A DNA stretch of 64,000 nucleotides from Salinibacter grassmerensis (lineage in GTDB: Bacteria; Bacteroidota; Rhodothermia; Rhodothermales; Salinibacteraceae): positions 682,001-746,000 of the forward strand of contig NZ_CAMTTF010000002.1 in NCBI RefSeq assembly GCF_947077765.1, read 5' to 3'. Position 1 is the first letter of the stretch; each line of letters begins with the position of its first letter. Position numbers and translations under genes: made by a program. Below the pieces are notes generated by a model. That model saw only the letters and a program-made list of their open reading frames with translations. It ran no database searches and was not told where the DNA came from. Positions 46,018 through 55,259 of this stretch are shown in pieces.

Positions 46018-47016
46018 CTACAGCGCAATGCCCACGCCTGCACTCACGGTGTTGTTGCTGGCCAGGGCGTAGTCGACGTTGAGCTGAATGACGGCGAGGG
46101 TGACGGACACGCCCGCCAGGGCCCGGACGCTGTTCGAGGCGTCCTGGTCGAACGACACGGTAGACGTGCCGGCGTCCGTCTCGAACGTGTAGCCCACGTC
46201 GACCCCGAACTGCTCGTATTGCAGGCCGCCGTAGAACGTGATGGGGGCGACGGGGACGCTTTTGCTCACCTGCGCGTTGAGGGCCCAGCCGGAGGCGTCC
46301 ACAATCTCGCCGGGGTTGGCGCTGTCGTCGGCGCCGGAGAGGGACAGGCTCTGCCACGTGCCCTGCACGGCGAGGTTCACGGGCGAGAGGGGGATGTACT
46401 GGCTGAGGCTGTGCCGCACGGAGAGGCCGAAGAGGGAGACGGAGCCGTAGTCGCTGATGCTCGTCTCCGGAAGGAAGCGGACCTGGGCGTCCGTTCCCAA
46501 GACCGTGCCGGCGCCAATCTGGGGCACCGCGAGGGGGGCGATGGGAGTGTCCAACAGTCCAGAGGGAAGGGAGGCAGATCCCACCTTCTGTCCGTCCTCA
46601 TTAAGAATTTCCGCTTCCCCGGAGAAATTCTTGTCACCAAAGACCGTGGGAAGATCCGTATTTTCTGGATAGTCGATTGTGAAGGTATTCCCACCGGATT
46701 TGAACTCGTCGTCCTCCTGGCTTTGAAACGAGTCTTGCAGTCCAGAGGTGAGGGCGCCCGTGCCGGCCACGCCGACGTAGACGTCAATCACGGGGATGAT
46801 GCCCTCGCCGCCGACCTCCGCGGTGCGGAAGAGCCCGGCGTTCAGGTTGGCCCCGAGGGCGTCGGTGACCGGCTGCGTATAGCTGTCGGCGTACTGCTGG
46901 CCGATGCTGCTTAGGGCATTGCCGAGCTCGTCTGTGTCCTGGGCCTGGCTCGGCGGGACGATCAGGAACGCGAGGGCGATCAGGAGCGGAAGGAGGCGGA
47001 TGTGGAGGCTGTGCAT
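46018..47016 (-). CDS. DUF6588-family outer-membrane-type protein
   Basis: The 332-residue protein has a signal peptide (LLPLLIALAFLIVPPSQAQD) and an acidic mature part of alternating hydrophobic strands, ending in a hydrophobic strand (TVSAGVGIAL) as in outer-membrane beta-barrels. The sequence matches the DUF6588 type common in Bacteroidota and Rhodothermota (QQYADSYTQPVTDALGANLN, then GLFRTAEV). Function is unknown; a porin-like or autotransporter-like role is possible. It converges with the RND pump gene. Confidence 0.75.
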   Translation of the reverse strand: MHSLHIRLLPLLIALAFLIVPPSQAQDTDELGNALSSIGQQYADSYTQPVTDALGANLNAGLFRTAEVGGEGIIPVIDVYVGVAGTGALTSGLQDSFQSQEDDEFKSGGNTFTIDYPENTDLPTVFGDKNFSGEAEILNEDGQKVGSASLPSGLLDTPIAPLAVPQIGAGTVLGTDAQVRFLPETSISDYGSVSLFGLSVRHSLSQYIPLSPVNLAVQGTWQSLSLSGADDSANPGEIVDASGWALNAQVSKSVPVAPITFYGGLQYEQFGVDVGYTFETDAGTSTVSFDQDASNSVRALAGVSVTLAVIQLNVDYALASNNTVSAGVGIAL

Positions 47017-47087
47017 AGGAGGAGAGGGATTGAGAACAAGAAGCGCGTTGCAGAAAGAAATATTGAAGCAAGCGCCATGCCGCGGGA

Positions 47088-48590
47088 CTACGATGCCGCC
47101 GTCTCCCGGTCGGAGAGTTGGTCGGAATGTGTGTAGGCCCTAAGGCGGTCTCGGTCGTGGGGCGGGGTGAGCATGCTCACCGCGACAAAGACGACCACGT
47201 TCGCGACGAGTCCGTAGATGCCTTCGTGCAGGGGGAAGGGGCGAAGGGAGGGGGCCACGAGGAAGACGGTGTTCACCCCGATGCCCGTCAGCAGGCCCGC
47301 CAGCGCGCCAGCGCCGGTGGCGCGGGGCCAGTAGAAGGCCGCGAAGATGAGCGGGAAGATCTGCGCGACCCCCCCGTAGGCCCCAAGCAGGAGCGCCACG
47401 ATGCCGACCTCTGAGAAGACCGCGAAGTAGTAGGCCGTGGCGCTCGTGGCGACGACGAGCCCGCGAATCCACTGGCGCTGCCGGGTGTCGCTCATGGGGG
47501 CGGAGAGCATCGGCTTGATGCCATCGCGCAGCCCAATGGAGGCGGCGGCGTGCAGGATTGCGTCCCCCGACGACATGGAGGCGGCCAGCGCCCCCGCACA
47601 CACGAGCCCCACCAGGACGGGCGACAGCTCGATCTGAGTGAGCAGGTGCGGGACGATCGTATCGGGCGGCGCGACCCCCGGAAACGCCAGCACGCCCGCG
47701 AACCCGATCAGCAGGATGGGCACGAGGAACAGCTGGAAGGTGGGGTACAGGACCACCGTCAGCTTGAGGGTGCGGTCGCTCTTGGCCGTGAAGGCGCGCA
47801 TGAAGAGGTGCGGCCACATCGAGAAGCCGACGGCCGATACGATGACGGCCGAGCTGTAGCCCGCCCAGCTCCAGGGCGACCCGTCCGCCGCGAGGCCTGG
47901 GACATTGAGCATGGCCGCCTTGTCGCTCGCCGCGATCGCCTCAAACATGGGCTGGATGCCCCCGTGCAGCGTCTCCGGCAGGTAGAGGCCCAAGAACCAG
48001 GCGACGGCCATCATGAAGAGGCCCTGCACCGTGTTCGTCCACCCAATCGCCATCATGCCGCTGGCGAAGACGTAGACCAGCACCACGCCGTAGGCCACGA
48101 GCGCCCCGAGCCACCGGGGCACGACCCCGTCGGAGATGGTCGACAACAGCAGTCCCGCCCCCTTCATTTGGAGGGTCAGGTAGGGCACGAACGCGACGAC
48201 GCTGAGCGCAGCCAGCACCACCGAGAGCGTGCGGCTGTCGTACCGGTGGGCCAGCATCTCGGCCTGGGTGACGAACCCGAACGCCTCGCCAACCTGCCGG
48301 GCCCGTGGCCCGAGAAAGTAGAAGGGCACCATGCCCACCGTGCCGTAGGCGATGATGTAGAAGGCCGCCGCGCCCCGCGAGTAGGCCCAGCCAGGGGCGC
48401 CCAGAAACGCAAACGAGGAGAAGACCGAGGCCCCGAGCACGAAGTAGAGCACAACCACGCCCAGCGTCCGGTCGCCCGCCACGTACCCGTCTACGCTGGC
48501 AGAGACCGTGCGCCCCGACCAGACGCCGAGGCCCAGTACCAGGACGAGGTAGAGGCCACAGATGGAGAGAATGATGGCCCACTCGGGCAT
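47088..48590 (-). CDS. Sodium:solute symporter (SSS family)
   Basis: The 500-residue permease (from the ATG at 48590, MPEWAIILSICGLYLVL) has about 13 hydrophobic helices in the LeuT-like SSS order. It includes the early motif SVDGYVAGDRTLGV, the central GASVFSSFAFLGAPGWAYSRG and a late SSGDAILHAAASIG segment with the Ser residues of the sodium-2 site. The substrate (for example pantothenate, proline or an organic acid) cannot be assigned. A DUF3311 protein is encoded 40 bp upstream, a common pair in which the small protein may aid assembly. Confidence 0.88.
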   Translation of the reverse strand: MPEWAIILSICGLYLVLVLGLGVWSGRTVSASVDGYVAGDRTLGVVVLYFVLGASVFSSFAFLGAPGWAYSRGAAAFYIIAYGTVGMVPFYFLGPRARQVGEAFGFVTQAEMLAHRYDSRTLSVVLAALSVVAFVPYLTLQMKGAGLLLSTISDGVVPRWLGALVAYGVVLVYVFASGMMAIGWTNTVQGLFMMAVAWFLGLYLPETLHGGIQPMFEAIAASDKAAMLNVPGLAADGSPWSWAGYSSAVIVSAVGFSMWPHLFMRAFTAKSDRTLKLTVVLYPTFQLFLVPILLIGFAGVLAFPGVAPPDTIVPHLLTQIELSPVLVGLVCAGALAASMSSGDAILHAAASIGLRDGIKPMLSAPMSDTRQRQWIRGLVVATSATAYYFAVFSEVGIVALLLGAYGGVAQIFPLIFAAFYWPRATGAGALAGLLTGIGVNTVFLVAPSLRPFPLHEGIYGLVANVVVFVAVSMLTPPHDRDRLRAYTHSDQLSDRETAAS

Positions 48591-48629
48591 GACGGGGGGC
48601 GGCAAAAACCAGAGGGACGCGTGCGGACC

Positions 48630-48899
48630 TTAGTCCGCCGGACCGGGCTCGTCGGTACGGTACAGGAGCACTAGGGCGACGAACATAACGACGAGCCAGC
48701 CCACCGTCCAGGCGAACGAGAAGGGGAGGCCGAAGAGGTAGGGCGTCAGGTCTACCGCCAGCGGGTAGACGGGCCAGACGAGGGACAGTCCCGAGAGGAC
48801 GCTCACGACGAGAAACGCCCACAGGGCGGAACGCCGGGACTCATCTGCGAGGCCAGGAATCACAAGTCCCTGGGGCATGTCGTCGGTCCGGTCCTCCAT
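48630..48899 (-). CDS. DUF3311-like small membrane protein
   Basis: The 89-residue protein has two predicted transmembrane helices (ALWAFLVVSVLSGLSLVWP and FAWTVGWLVVMFVALVLLY) joined by PLAVDLTPYLFGLPFSF. This matches the P-x-Y-P and GLPFSFAW features of DUF3311 proteins. These are nearly always encoded before SSS symporters. It lies 40 bp upstream of the symporter gene and 40 bp after the next upstream small gene. Confidence 0.72.
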   Translation of the reverse strand: MEDRTDDMPQGLVIPGLADESRRSALWAFLVVSVLSGLSLVWPVYPLAVDLTPYLFGLPFSFAWTVGWLVVMFVALVLLYRTDEPGPAD

Positions 48900-48938
48900 G
48901 GGCCTCGGTGGGATGCCGCGAGTGTGGACAACAGGGAG

Positions 48939-49172
48939 TCAGCGCCGGTCGGAAACGACGGCGTCTCCGTCAGGGGAGAGTCGGGCAGAGGCCCGGTGGG
49001 CAGATGGGGTGGAGCGGGCATCCTCCGTAGGCGGCGCCGTGAAGCCGGCGTCGGACCGCTCGTGGTGCGGGTCGCCCCCACCCCGGCAGGAGTAGACGAC
49101 GGAGGCGAGGAGCAGAAGAGAGACGGCACCGATGGCGAGGCTAAAGACCCCGGCGGCGAGTGTGCGCTTCAT
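48939..49172 (-). CDS. Hypothetical small membrane-anchored protein
   Basis: From the ATG at 49172 the frame encodes 77 residues: one hydrophobic segment (AAGVFSLAIGAVSLLLLAS) ending at a Cys in VVYSCRG, then a polar tail. The Cys after the segment may be a lipid-anchor site, although the residues before it (VYS) are a poor lipobox. The rest shows no domain. It sits between the family B polymerase and the DUF3311/symporter pair in the same direction. Function is unknown. Confidence 0.5.
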   Translation of the reverse strand: MKRTLAAGVFSLAIGAVSLLLLASVVYSCRGGGDPHHERSDAGFTAPPTEDARSTPSAHRASARLSPDGDAVVSDRR

Positions 49173-49221
49173 GGGCGAGCGAGGCGGTGAACGAAAACGG
49201 CGGTGACGAACGGGAGGCCCA

Positions 49222-51708
49222 TCAGAATGGCACTTCATCCTGACTGTCCTCGTACTCAGACTCGTGCCTAGTGGTCTGGATGTCAATGCCCTCCGCTGAA
49301 AAGCCGAAGAGGTCTTCCGGGGCGAAGACGAGACGGAAGTCGTGCTCGTCGAAAAACGGCTCGAACTTGCTCGCAAACTCGTCGAGTCGTTTCAGGTAGT
49401 AGGCAGTGTTTTCGTCCGGGTCCTCGGGGTCCCACTCCTCGGCCCGCCTGCAGTGCTTGAAGGCCGTGACGTTGGCGTCATCGCCGGTGATGTAGTATGT
49501 GATGCGGTCGCCCTTCTTCACGGGTTTGTCCGTGTGACTCTGCTTCTTTCTTGCGAGTTCGTAGGTGGCGGCCCGTGGGCGTTGGCCCTCGTTCACGTCG
49601 GCCTCGTACTGCTCCAGGGTGTCCTTCAGTGTCTCGGTGCGGGCGAAGCTCTCCACGCTCTCCCAGTCGCTGTTGACGATTTTGTCGCGAGTATCCACGT
49701 AGAGCTCGTGCAGCCCCTCCACGTCGTGGTTGAGGAGGCGGCGGATGGCCTTCCGGACGAAGTCACGCCCGAACGGCTCATTGGAGCGAGAGATGAGGGA
49801 GGAGCCCTTAAACTTCAACTCGTCGTCGTAGGTGAAGAGGGCGTAGTTTTTCTTCTTGTACGAGAGCATCTTCTTGTACCGCCCGTCGAACCCGACGCGG
49901 ATGCCCTGCGGCATGGCCTCCGTCAGGTTCACGGTGTAGTCGATCTCGGCCTGCTCCCCCCGCACGTCCTCGGGGGGCACGAACAGGACCCCGTCCGTGT
50001 CGACCTCGATCACGGTGCCGCCGCGCTCCTGAATCTCGTCGATCAACTGCCGCAGAATCTTCTGCCCCGTGCGCGCCACGCGATCGGCCTCTTCGAAGTC
50101 GTTGAAGGCCGAGAGCCCGAAGCCGAGAAGGCCGTAGAAGCTGTTGATGAGAACCTTGTAGGAGGACTGCCGCGCGTCGAGCTCGCTGCGCACCTCCTCC
50201 TCCTCGGCGTTGCGCATGTCCTCCTTCGTCTCCAGGCGCAGGTCCGTGAGCCGCTCCAGGAGCTGCGGAAAGAGGTCCAGCGTGTCGCCGGACGGCTGCA
50301 CGTCGTAGTTGAGCATGATGGACGGGTACAGGCTCTCCACGTCGGCGTAAACGATGGGGCCCATGACGCCCGTGATGAAAATGTCGGTGTAGCCGCCCAT
50401 CGACTGGCTGCCCCATTCGCTGCGGGGGAGGGCGTGGTGCTGACGCAGGTACTCCCGGACGAAGAGGCTCTCGATCTTGCCCGCGGGGCCGCGCCGTGCC
50501 GACGAGCCGTAAGTCATCGGGAGCATTTGGGCGAGGTAGAAGGTGGAGCCGGAGAGGTGGCCGGCCAGCCGTTTCGTCTCGGTCACGTCGTCGAGCGCGT
50601 ACTCCAGTAGCGTCGCCCGGTCGGTGCGCCAAGCCGTCGAGATCTCGGCCCCTTCGATGTAGGTGCGTTCCTCGGGGGCGAGGCCGAAGTAGCGGGCGGC
50701 CGTTTTGAGGCTGTAGTCCGGGAGGTCGCGGCTGAACACGTCGAACGACATCACCTGGAAGTAGGTGTCGATGACGTGGCGCCCCACGATGTCGACGGCC
50801 GGGTAGTCCACCGTCCGCTCCGCGAAGCGCATGCTAGAGTCGTATGTGCGGGGGACCGACCCGTCGCGCCCGATGGCAAAGTCAACGCCGTGCAGGGCGC
50901 ACCGATCGAGGAGGTAGGCGAGGTCAAACTCGAAGATGTTGTGGCCCTCGATCACGTCCGGATTCCGCTCCTGGACGACGTAGACGAGCTCCTGGAGCAG
51001 CTGCTCCTCCCCGATCCCGTCGCGGAGGTGCAGCACCTCGTCCCAGCCCCGGTTGTCGGAGAGGGCAACGATAATCACCTTGTCGTCGGGGCGGTCGGCG
51101 TTCGGGAAACTGTCCTCGGAGTACACCTCAATGTCGAGCTGTAGGCGGTGCAGGTCGTCCAGCGTCATACCGAGGAGGCACGACCGCCCGGTCTGCATGA
51201 GGTACTGCTGGGCGGGAGACCCGACCCGGTAGAGCTCGTCGGGCTGCTGCTGATCGCTGTCCGACCGATTCTCGACCTGCCGGATGGCGTCCCAGTAGTC
51301 GCTCCACGTCTCGAAGGTGAGCAGGTACTGATAAAAATTGTCGCCGCTCAGCGGGGTGGCCGTGTGGACGTCCCCGCCCCGGTACCGATCCGCGAGCAGC
51401 GAGAAGTCGGAGAGGAAGAAAAACGGGAAGAAGGTGTCCTCCTGCTCGTGGATCGTGGCAAAGTCCTCTGATCGCTGGTAGACGCGCACCCGAGCGGGCT
51501 CGTCCGACGGACGGTCCATCATCGGATGGACGTCCACGAGGCGAGGCATCGGGTCCTTTCCAAACAGGGCCGTGTCCGCCGCCGACTGGGTCGCGTCGAC
51601 GGGGGCAGGAGTGGTAACGTCCGGCGGAGGCGGCATCGGACCGTGGACGTTCTGTCGTGGAGTGTATGAGAAGTCGGGCTGTGGGCCCGAGAACATTGTC
51701 TGGTTCAA
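49222..51708 (-). CDS. Family B DNA polymerase (DNA polymerase II-like)
   Basis: The 828-residue polymerase has an intact 3'-5' exonuclease: ExoI LQLDIEVYS (Asp near 192), ExoII EGHNIFEFDLAYL and ExoIII EYALDDV. The polymerase motifs are also intact: A (YADVESLYPSIM), B (KVLINSFYGLLG) and C (EVDTDGV, near 569-571). Family B polymerases are rare in this phylum but known in Salinibacter-like genomes and gamma-proteobacterial Pol II, where they serve repair and translesion bypass. The N-terminus to about residue 70 is poorly conserved and low-complexity. No partner genes are adjacent. Confidence 0.92.
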   Translation of the reverse strand: MNQTMFSGPQPDFSYTPRQNVHGPMPPPPDVTTPAPVDATQSAADTALFGKDPMPRLVDVHPMMDRPSDEPARVRVYQRSEDFATIHEQEDTFFPFFFLSDFSLLADRYRGGDVHTATPLSGDNFYQYLLTFETWSDYWDAIRQVENRSDSDQQQPDELYRVGSPAQQYLMQTGRSCLLGMTLDDLHRLQLDIEVYSEDSFPNADRPDDKVIIVALSDNRGWDEVLHLRDGIGEEQLLQELVYVVQERNPDVIEGHNIFEFDLAYLLDRCALHGVDFAIGRDGSVPRTYDSSMRFAERTVDYPAVDIVGRHVIDTYFQVMSFDVFSRDLPDYSLKTAARYFGLAPEERTYIEGAEISTAWRTDRATLLEYALDDVTETKRLAGHLSGSTFYLAQMLPMTYGSSARRGPAGKIESLFVREYLRQHHALPRSEWGSQSMGGYTDIFITGVMGPIVYADVESLYPSIMLNYDVQPSGDTLDLFPQLLERLTDLRLETKEDMRNAEEEEVRSELDARQSSYKVLINSFYGLLGFGLSAFNDFEEADRVARTGQKILRQLIDEIQERGGTVIEVDTDGVLFVPPEDVRGEQAEIDYTVNLTEAMPQGIRVGFDGRYKKMLSYKKKNYALFTYDDELKFKGSSLISRSNEPFGRDFVRKAIRRLLNHDVEGLHELYVDTRDKIVNSDWESVESFARTETLKDTLEQYEADVNEGQRPRAATYELARKKQSHTDKPVKKGDRITYYITGDDANVTAFKHCRRAEEWDPEDPDENTAYYLKRLDEFASKFEPFFDEHDFRLVFAPEDLFGFSAEGIDIQTTRHESEYEDSQDEVPF

Positions 51709-52087
51709 GGGCCAAAGGGAAACTGGGGGCGGCTGGCAAATGCCCTAGACCCTTGACGAGACTAGCGTCTCCTTCGTGAACAGGTAGAAGTCACGTAAAG
51801 GAATACCGTAGTCTGCACGGGACATCGTCTGTCTAGATCCCAAATATTCCGGCGAGGTTTCGAGAACGTATCCCGCCGGCCGTTCCGGAAGAACTTCGGA
51901 GAGCGCCGAGAGCCTACTCTCGCGCGGCACGTCGGCCGTGTTCGCAAGGGGAGTGTCGGATTTCCCGTTGCCCCGCCGTGGTCCGCGGTTCTCGGAGGAA
52001 GAATTCGTTACGGAAGCGCGCGATCAAGTGAAGGGGCGGTCTGTACCTCTTCAGGCATCCGGCTCTTTGCCAATAGAAGAGGTCCTC
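51709..52087. other. Intergenic region with a doubtful small frame
   Basis: These 379 bases separate divergent genes. A 61-codon minus-strand frame at 51745-51930 (GTG start) reads like protein in part (RADYGIPLRDFYLFTKETLV) and may be a small gene or remnant. I do not recognise it. Confidence 0.3.
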
Positions 52088-52432
52088 ATGCCTGACTCCC
52101 CCGCGCCCCCGGCCTCCATCGCCGAGGCCATCGCCCGAGTCACCCGTTTCCGCGAGGCTCGTGACTGGGACAAGTACCACACGCCACGGCACCTCTCACG
52201 GGCCGTGTCGGTGGAGGCCAGTGAACTGGAGGAGGAGTTTCTGTGGAAGGACGCCAGTGACGTCGCGGAGCATCTCCGGTCCGACGAGGGCCGGGAGGCG
52301 GTTAAGGACGAGGTGGGGGATGTGCTGATCTCAATTCTCCTCTTCTGCGAGCGGACGGGAATCGACCCGCTGGAGGCGCTCGGGTCGAAATTGGAGAAGA
52401 CAAAGGAGAAGTACCCGGTGGAAGATGCCTAA
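52088..52432 (+). CDS. MazG-like nucleotide pyrophosphohydrolase
   Basis: The 114-residue protein is a compact all-alpha NTP pyrophosphatase of the MazG/RS21-C6 type. Metal-binding motifs are EASELEEEFLW (E-x3-E-E) and, a helix later, DEVGDVLISILLF (E-x2-D). It probably hydrolyses (d)NTPs, possibly dCTP or modified nucleotides, to NMP and pyrophosphate as a house-cleaning enzyme. The frame is open from 51938, but the ATG at 52088 (MPDSPAPPASIAEAIARVTR) begins where the fold starts. The next gene is on the opposite strand. Confidence 0.82.
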   Translation: MPDSPAPPASIAEAIARVTRFREARDWDKYHTPRHLSRAVSVEASELEEEFLWKDASDVAEHLRSDEGREAVKDEVGDVLISILLFCERTGIDPLEALGSKLEKTKEKYPVEDA

Positions 52433-52461
52433 CTGCAGGCCGTCACCCGCGGGGCTGTGTC

Positions 52462-52800
52462 CTACGTGGTGCCGAATCCCTTCCGAATCTCGTCGAAGGT
52501 CTTTTCGATGATGCGCTCGTCGATGCCGTCGTAGATCGCGCTCATGAGCTGAATGGTGTTCTGGGCAGCGTCCTCGAACACGAACCGCGGCGCGGCGAAG
52601 TCGCACCGCACGAAGTGAGGAGGGCTCCCGCCCCCGTACACAAGGGTACAGGTGTCGAAGGTGCAGTCCTCAAAACGCTTCCCGTCGAGCACGACACGTT
52701 CACTCGCAAAGCTCTGGCCGACCACGTCCTCGCGGCCCGATCCTTCACGGTCCGGCTGGGACTGATCTTGAGACCTGTCGTGTCCATTTTGCTTTGCCAT
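52462..52800 (-). CDS. Hypothetical protein, pentapeptide-like core
   Basis: The 112-residue product has an acidic polar N-terminus, then a strand-rich core with spaced Cys and Phe (RVVLDGKRFEDCTFDTCTLVYG, then FVRCDFAAPRFVFEDAAQNT) that resembles a short pentapeptide-repeat coil. A helical tail follows (RIIEKTFDEIRKGF). I do not recognise a family. It ends 29 bp from the MazG-like gene on the opposite strand. Confidence 0.6.
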   Translation of the reverse strand: MAKQNGHDRSQDQSQPDREGSGREDVVGQSFASERVVLDGKRFEDCTFDTCTLVYGGGSPPHFVRCDFAAPRFVFEDAAQNTIQLMSAIYDGIDERIIEKTFDEIRKGFGTT

Positions 52801-53283
52801 GGTGGCGGTGCGTCTGACCTAAAGTGATCGCGGTACACCCCTGCACGTTCTTTCCGGTGTTTGAGTTCGGACCCCGGCCCGTCGGCCGCCCTGGTGCTGG
52901 TGGGGTTAGTGCCAGCGGGGGGAAGTGGTTGCCCGCCGGCTGTGCACGACGCCACGATTGCGGGCGACACGTCGGTCAGGGTCAGGGACCGCCCAGATCG
53001 AAAGCACTGACCGGAACGGCAGGGCCACCGAAGTAGAGGTGTCCTGCTTCGTGCGGCCGCACTCGTCTCCACCTGGCCGACGACCGTCCAAACGCACCGT
53101 CGAGCCCCGCTCCCTGCCTCGCGGGACCAACATCCACGAATCTTCCGATACGGTAAATCCGTCGCGAGAGTCCTACTGCGGGAAACTGTACGGACGACGC
53201 TGCGTGGCGGAATGCCCCTCAAAAATTAGTCTCCGACTCTCTTTGTCGGTCTGATTCCCATCAACCCCATCCCGCTTCCCTAC
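52801..53283. other. Gene-poor intergenic region
   Basis: About 480 bases lie between divergent genes, with no frame I can support. The last 80 bases are AT-richer and probably contain the promoter of the PAS protein gene. Confidence 0.4.
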
Positions 53284-53721
53284 ATGCTTGACCCCAGTCT
53301 TCCCGACGCATTCGCCCGCCACCTCCTGACGACCGTGGCCGACCACTCCTTCAATGCCCTCACCATTACCCGCGCGTCCGGTGCGGAGGAGCCCGGCGAG
53401 ATCGTGTACGTCAATGACGCCTTCGTCGACCTGACGGGCTACGAGGCCGAAGAAGTGATTGGCGAGACCCCTGGGGTGCTGCAGGGGCCGAAAACCGAGC
53501 AGGAGGTCCTGGACCGCCTCGGCCAGAAACTTGGGGCTGGGGAGGTTTTTCACGGTCGGGCGACCAACTACCGGAAGGACGGCTCCGAGTTTACGATGGA
53601 GTGGAAGGTCATTCCCGTCACCGAGAGTGAGGTGGACGCGGACGAAGAGAGCACCGATGAGACCCTGGACGGCGATTCCATCTATCACGTCGCGGTGCAG
53701 CGTGAGGCGCCGAGCACCTAG
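53284..53721 (+). CDS. Single-domain PAS/LOV-like protein lacking the photoactive Cys
   Basis: The 145-residue protein is one PAS domain: EIVYVNDAFVDLTGYEAEEVIGETPGVLQG, then a helix (KTEQEVLDRLGQKLGAGEVF) and strands (RATNYRKDGSEFTMEWKVIPV). The loop TPGVLQGPKT sits where LOV domains have NCRFLQG, and the flavin-binding Cys is absent. A LOV-type photocycle is therefore not expected, though flavin could still bind. There is no output domain, so it may act by protein contact. An acidic tail follows. It is monocistronic. Confidence 0.75.
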   Translation: MLDPSLPDAFARHLLTTVADHSFNALTITRASGAEEPGEIVYVNDAFVDLTGYEAEEVIGETPGVLQGPKTEQEVLDRLGQKLGAGEVFHGRATNYRKDGSEFTMEWKVIPVTESEVDADEESTDETLDGDSIYHVAVQREAPST

Positions 53722-53756
53722 GACGGCCGCACAGCCTGGCCAGTGCTGGGAAGGGG

Positions 53757-54467
53757 TTACTCCTCGTACCGCTGGCGCACAGAGTCGGCGCTCAGGACTG
53801 TCAAGACGGCTTCCTGCACCCTTGCACGCCCGACTGCCGTTTCCAAGTCCGCGACGGTCGGCCCGGCGCCGGAGGTGTCCCGGTCATGATCGATCGGGTC
53901 CCGCCGGTCGGCGTGGGCCGCGAACCAGTAGGTCACCGCTCCCTGGAGCTTCGGAATCGGAATGCACGTTTCCTCCTCGCCGTCTCGGATGTAGGCGAGG
54001 TCGTAGTACCCGTCGGTCATGTTTCCCTTCGGGGTCTTTGGGCGCTCTCGAATCGAAAGCGAGCACGTGACGCTCGGAAAGTATTCGTGGAGCGCGAGGG
54101 CGAAGGCCGCGTTGGCCGCGGCGTAGTTGCCCCCATTTTTGGCTTTCTCGGCGAAGGCGATCAGGTCCTCCGCGCCACGGGGAACCGGCATCGCGGCCGG
54201 CTCCGACATCAGGGAAGCGTGGCCCTGCAGGCGCGCCTCGTCCCGACGCTCAACGGCAATGAGGCGATCCCGCGGCTCGCGGAGGCCGTCCAGGACGTAG
54301 ATCGTCTCGGGCGTTTCGATGCCCGGCCGGGTGTCGGTGCGCTGGTGGGTGGAGACGCCGCCCTCCACCTCCCGGTCGAGGTACTGCAGTCGCCGGTGGA
54401 GCTTTTCGGGAGCGATTCTGAACAGGGTCCCGTGGTTGCGGTGCCGGAGTGTGTAGTTGACGTCCAT
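53757..54467 (-). CDS. Hypothetical protein
   Basis: The 236-residue acidic protein has no signal peptide or membrane segment. It contains two recognisable stretches: a helical one (GAEDLIAFAEKAKNGGNYAAANAAFALALHEYF), which resembles a single TPR-like hairpin, and a beta-rich middle with Cys (SVTCSLSIRERPKTP, then CIPIPKLQGAVTYWFAAH). I do not recognise a family. The start ATG at 54467 (MDVNYTLRHRNHGTLF) is good. It is transcribed away from the downstream PAS gene and diverges from the gene at 54715. Confidence 0.6.
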   Translation of the reverse strand: MDVNYTLRHRNHGTLFRIAPEKLHRRLQYLDREVEGGVSTHQRTDTRPGIETPETIYVLDGLREPRDRLIAVERRDEARLQGHASLMSEPAAMPVPRGAEDLIAFAEKAKNGGNYAAANAAFALALHEYFPSVTCSLSIRERPKTPKGNMTDGYYDLAYIRDGEEETCIPIPKLQGAVTYWFAAHADRRDPIDHDRDTSGAGPTVADLETAVGRARVQEAVLTVLSADSVRQRYEE

Positions 54468-54714
54468 GACGGTGGGGGAGTGCGATGCGCGGTGTCATGC
54501 GTGCTGAGAAAGGCGACGGGCCGGGCACGGGCCGTCCCGTGGAGCGCTCTCAAACCCACGCGCCCTGTGTCAGATTCAGAAAGCGCCCCGTCGCCGCGAG
54601 TTCTACGTTGTTTTCCCGTTTCGGGCTTTGCCTCGCACTCCCTGTTCCGCGTGGCGTTACCCCCCGCGAGCCTGTTTCTCTCACAACCGATGTCTCCCAA
54701 CGAGGCGTCTCCCC

Positions 54715-55233
54715 ATGCCGATGGATCTCCCAACCTCTACGTTTCGCGTGTGCAAAGGCCCCCGGTTCCCCCAGAAGGGCCGCCCAGTGGCCGTCGTGAC
54801 CGGGCGGGCCGAAGACGGCCTGCCGCCGGACCCACTGGTTCATCTGGAGTACTTCGTGTTCTTTACCCGCGACTCCGACCCCTTGATCGCCCGTGCCTTC
54901 CGGGCCCTGGGAACCGTCCCCGAGGCGGTCGACCTGAAGGAGGAAGACCTCGACCTGTCCTACTTTCTCGGGCTGGGCCGGGAGGACGCGGAGGCAAGGG
55001 TCAGCGAGCACCTTGAGTCGTTCTACGACGATCCGGTGCAGGTTTTGGGTAGGCAGGCGGCCCGTCTTGAATGGACCGACCCGTCGTACCTGGCCGACCT
55101 GTATTTCCGCGTGGTGGGCCTGGGGGCGTTCCGGCGGATCGCCGGGACGACCAGTTCGCCCGAACTGGAGCGCTATCTCGATGACCTTGACGACAACGGG
55201 GCGATTCTTGACCGGCAGGGCATCTCCGCCTGA
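54715..55233 (+). CDS. Hypothetical protein
   Basis: The 172-residue acidic protein starts at ATG 54715 or 54721. It is helical in appearance (DSDPLIARAFRALGTVPEAVDLKEEDLDLSYFLGLG, then SELERYLDDLDDNGAIL) with an initial RPVAVVTGRAEDG strand. No family is recognised. The first ATG upstream (54690) lies in another frame, so it is not the start. Codon use matches the surrounding high-GC genes, unlike the next two genes. Confidence 0.6.
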   Translation: MPMDLPTSTFRVCKGPRFPQKGRPVAVVTGRAEDGLPPDPLVHLEYFVFFTRDSDPLIARAFRALGTVPEAVDLKEEDLDLSYFLGLGREDAEARVSEHLESFYDDPVQVLGRQAARLEWTDPSYLADLYFRVVGLGAFRRIAGTTSSPELERYLDDLDDNGAILDRQGISA

Positions 55234-55259
55234 GAGCTTCCCGCACGCGGGCTCCCGAG

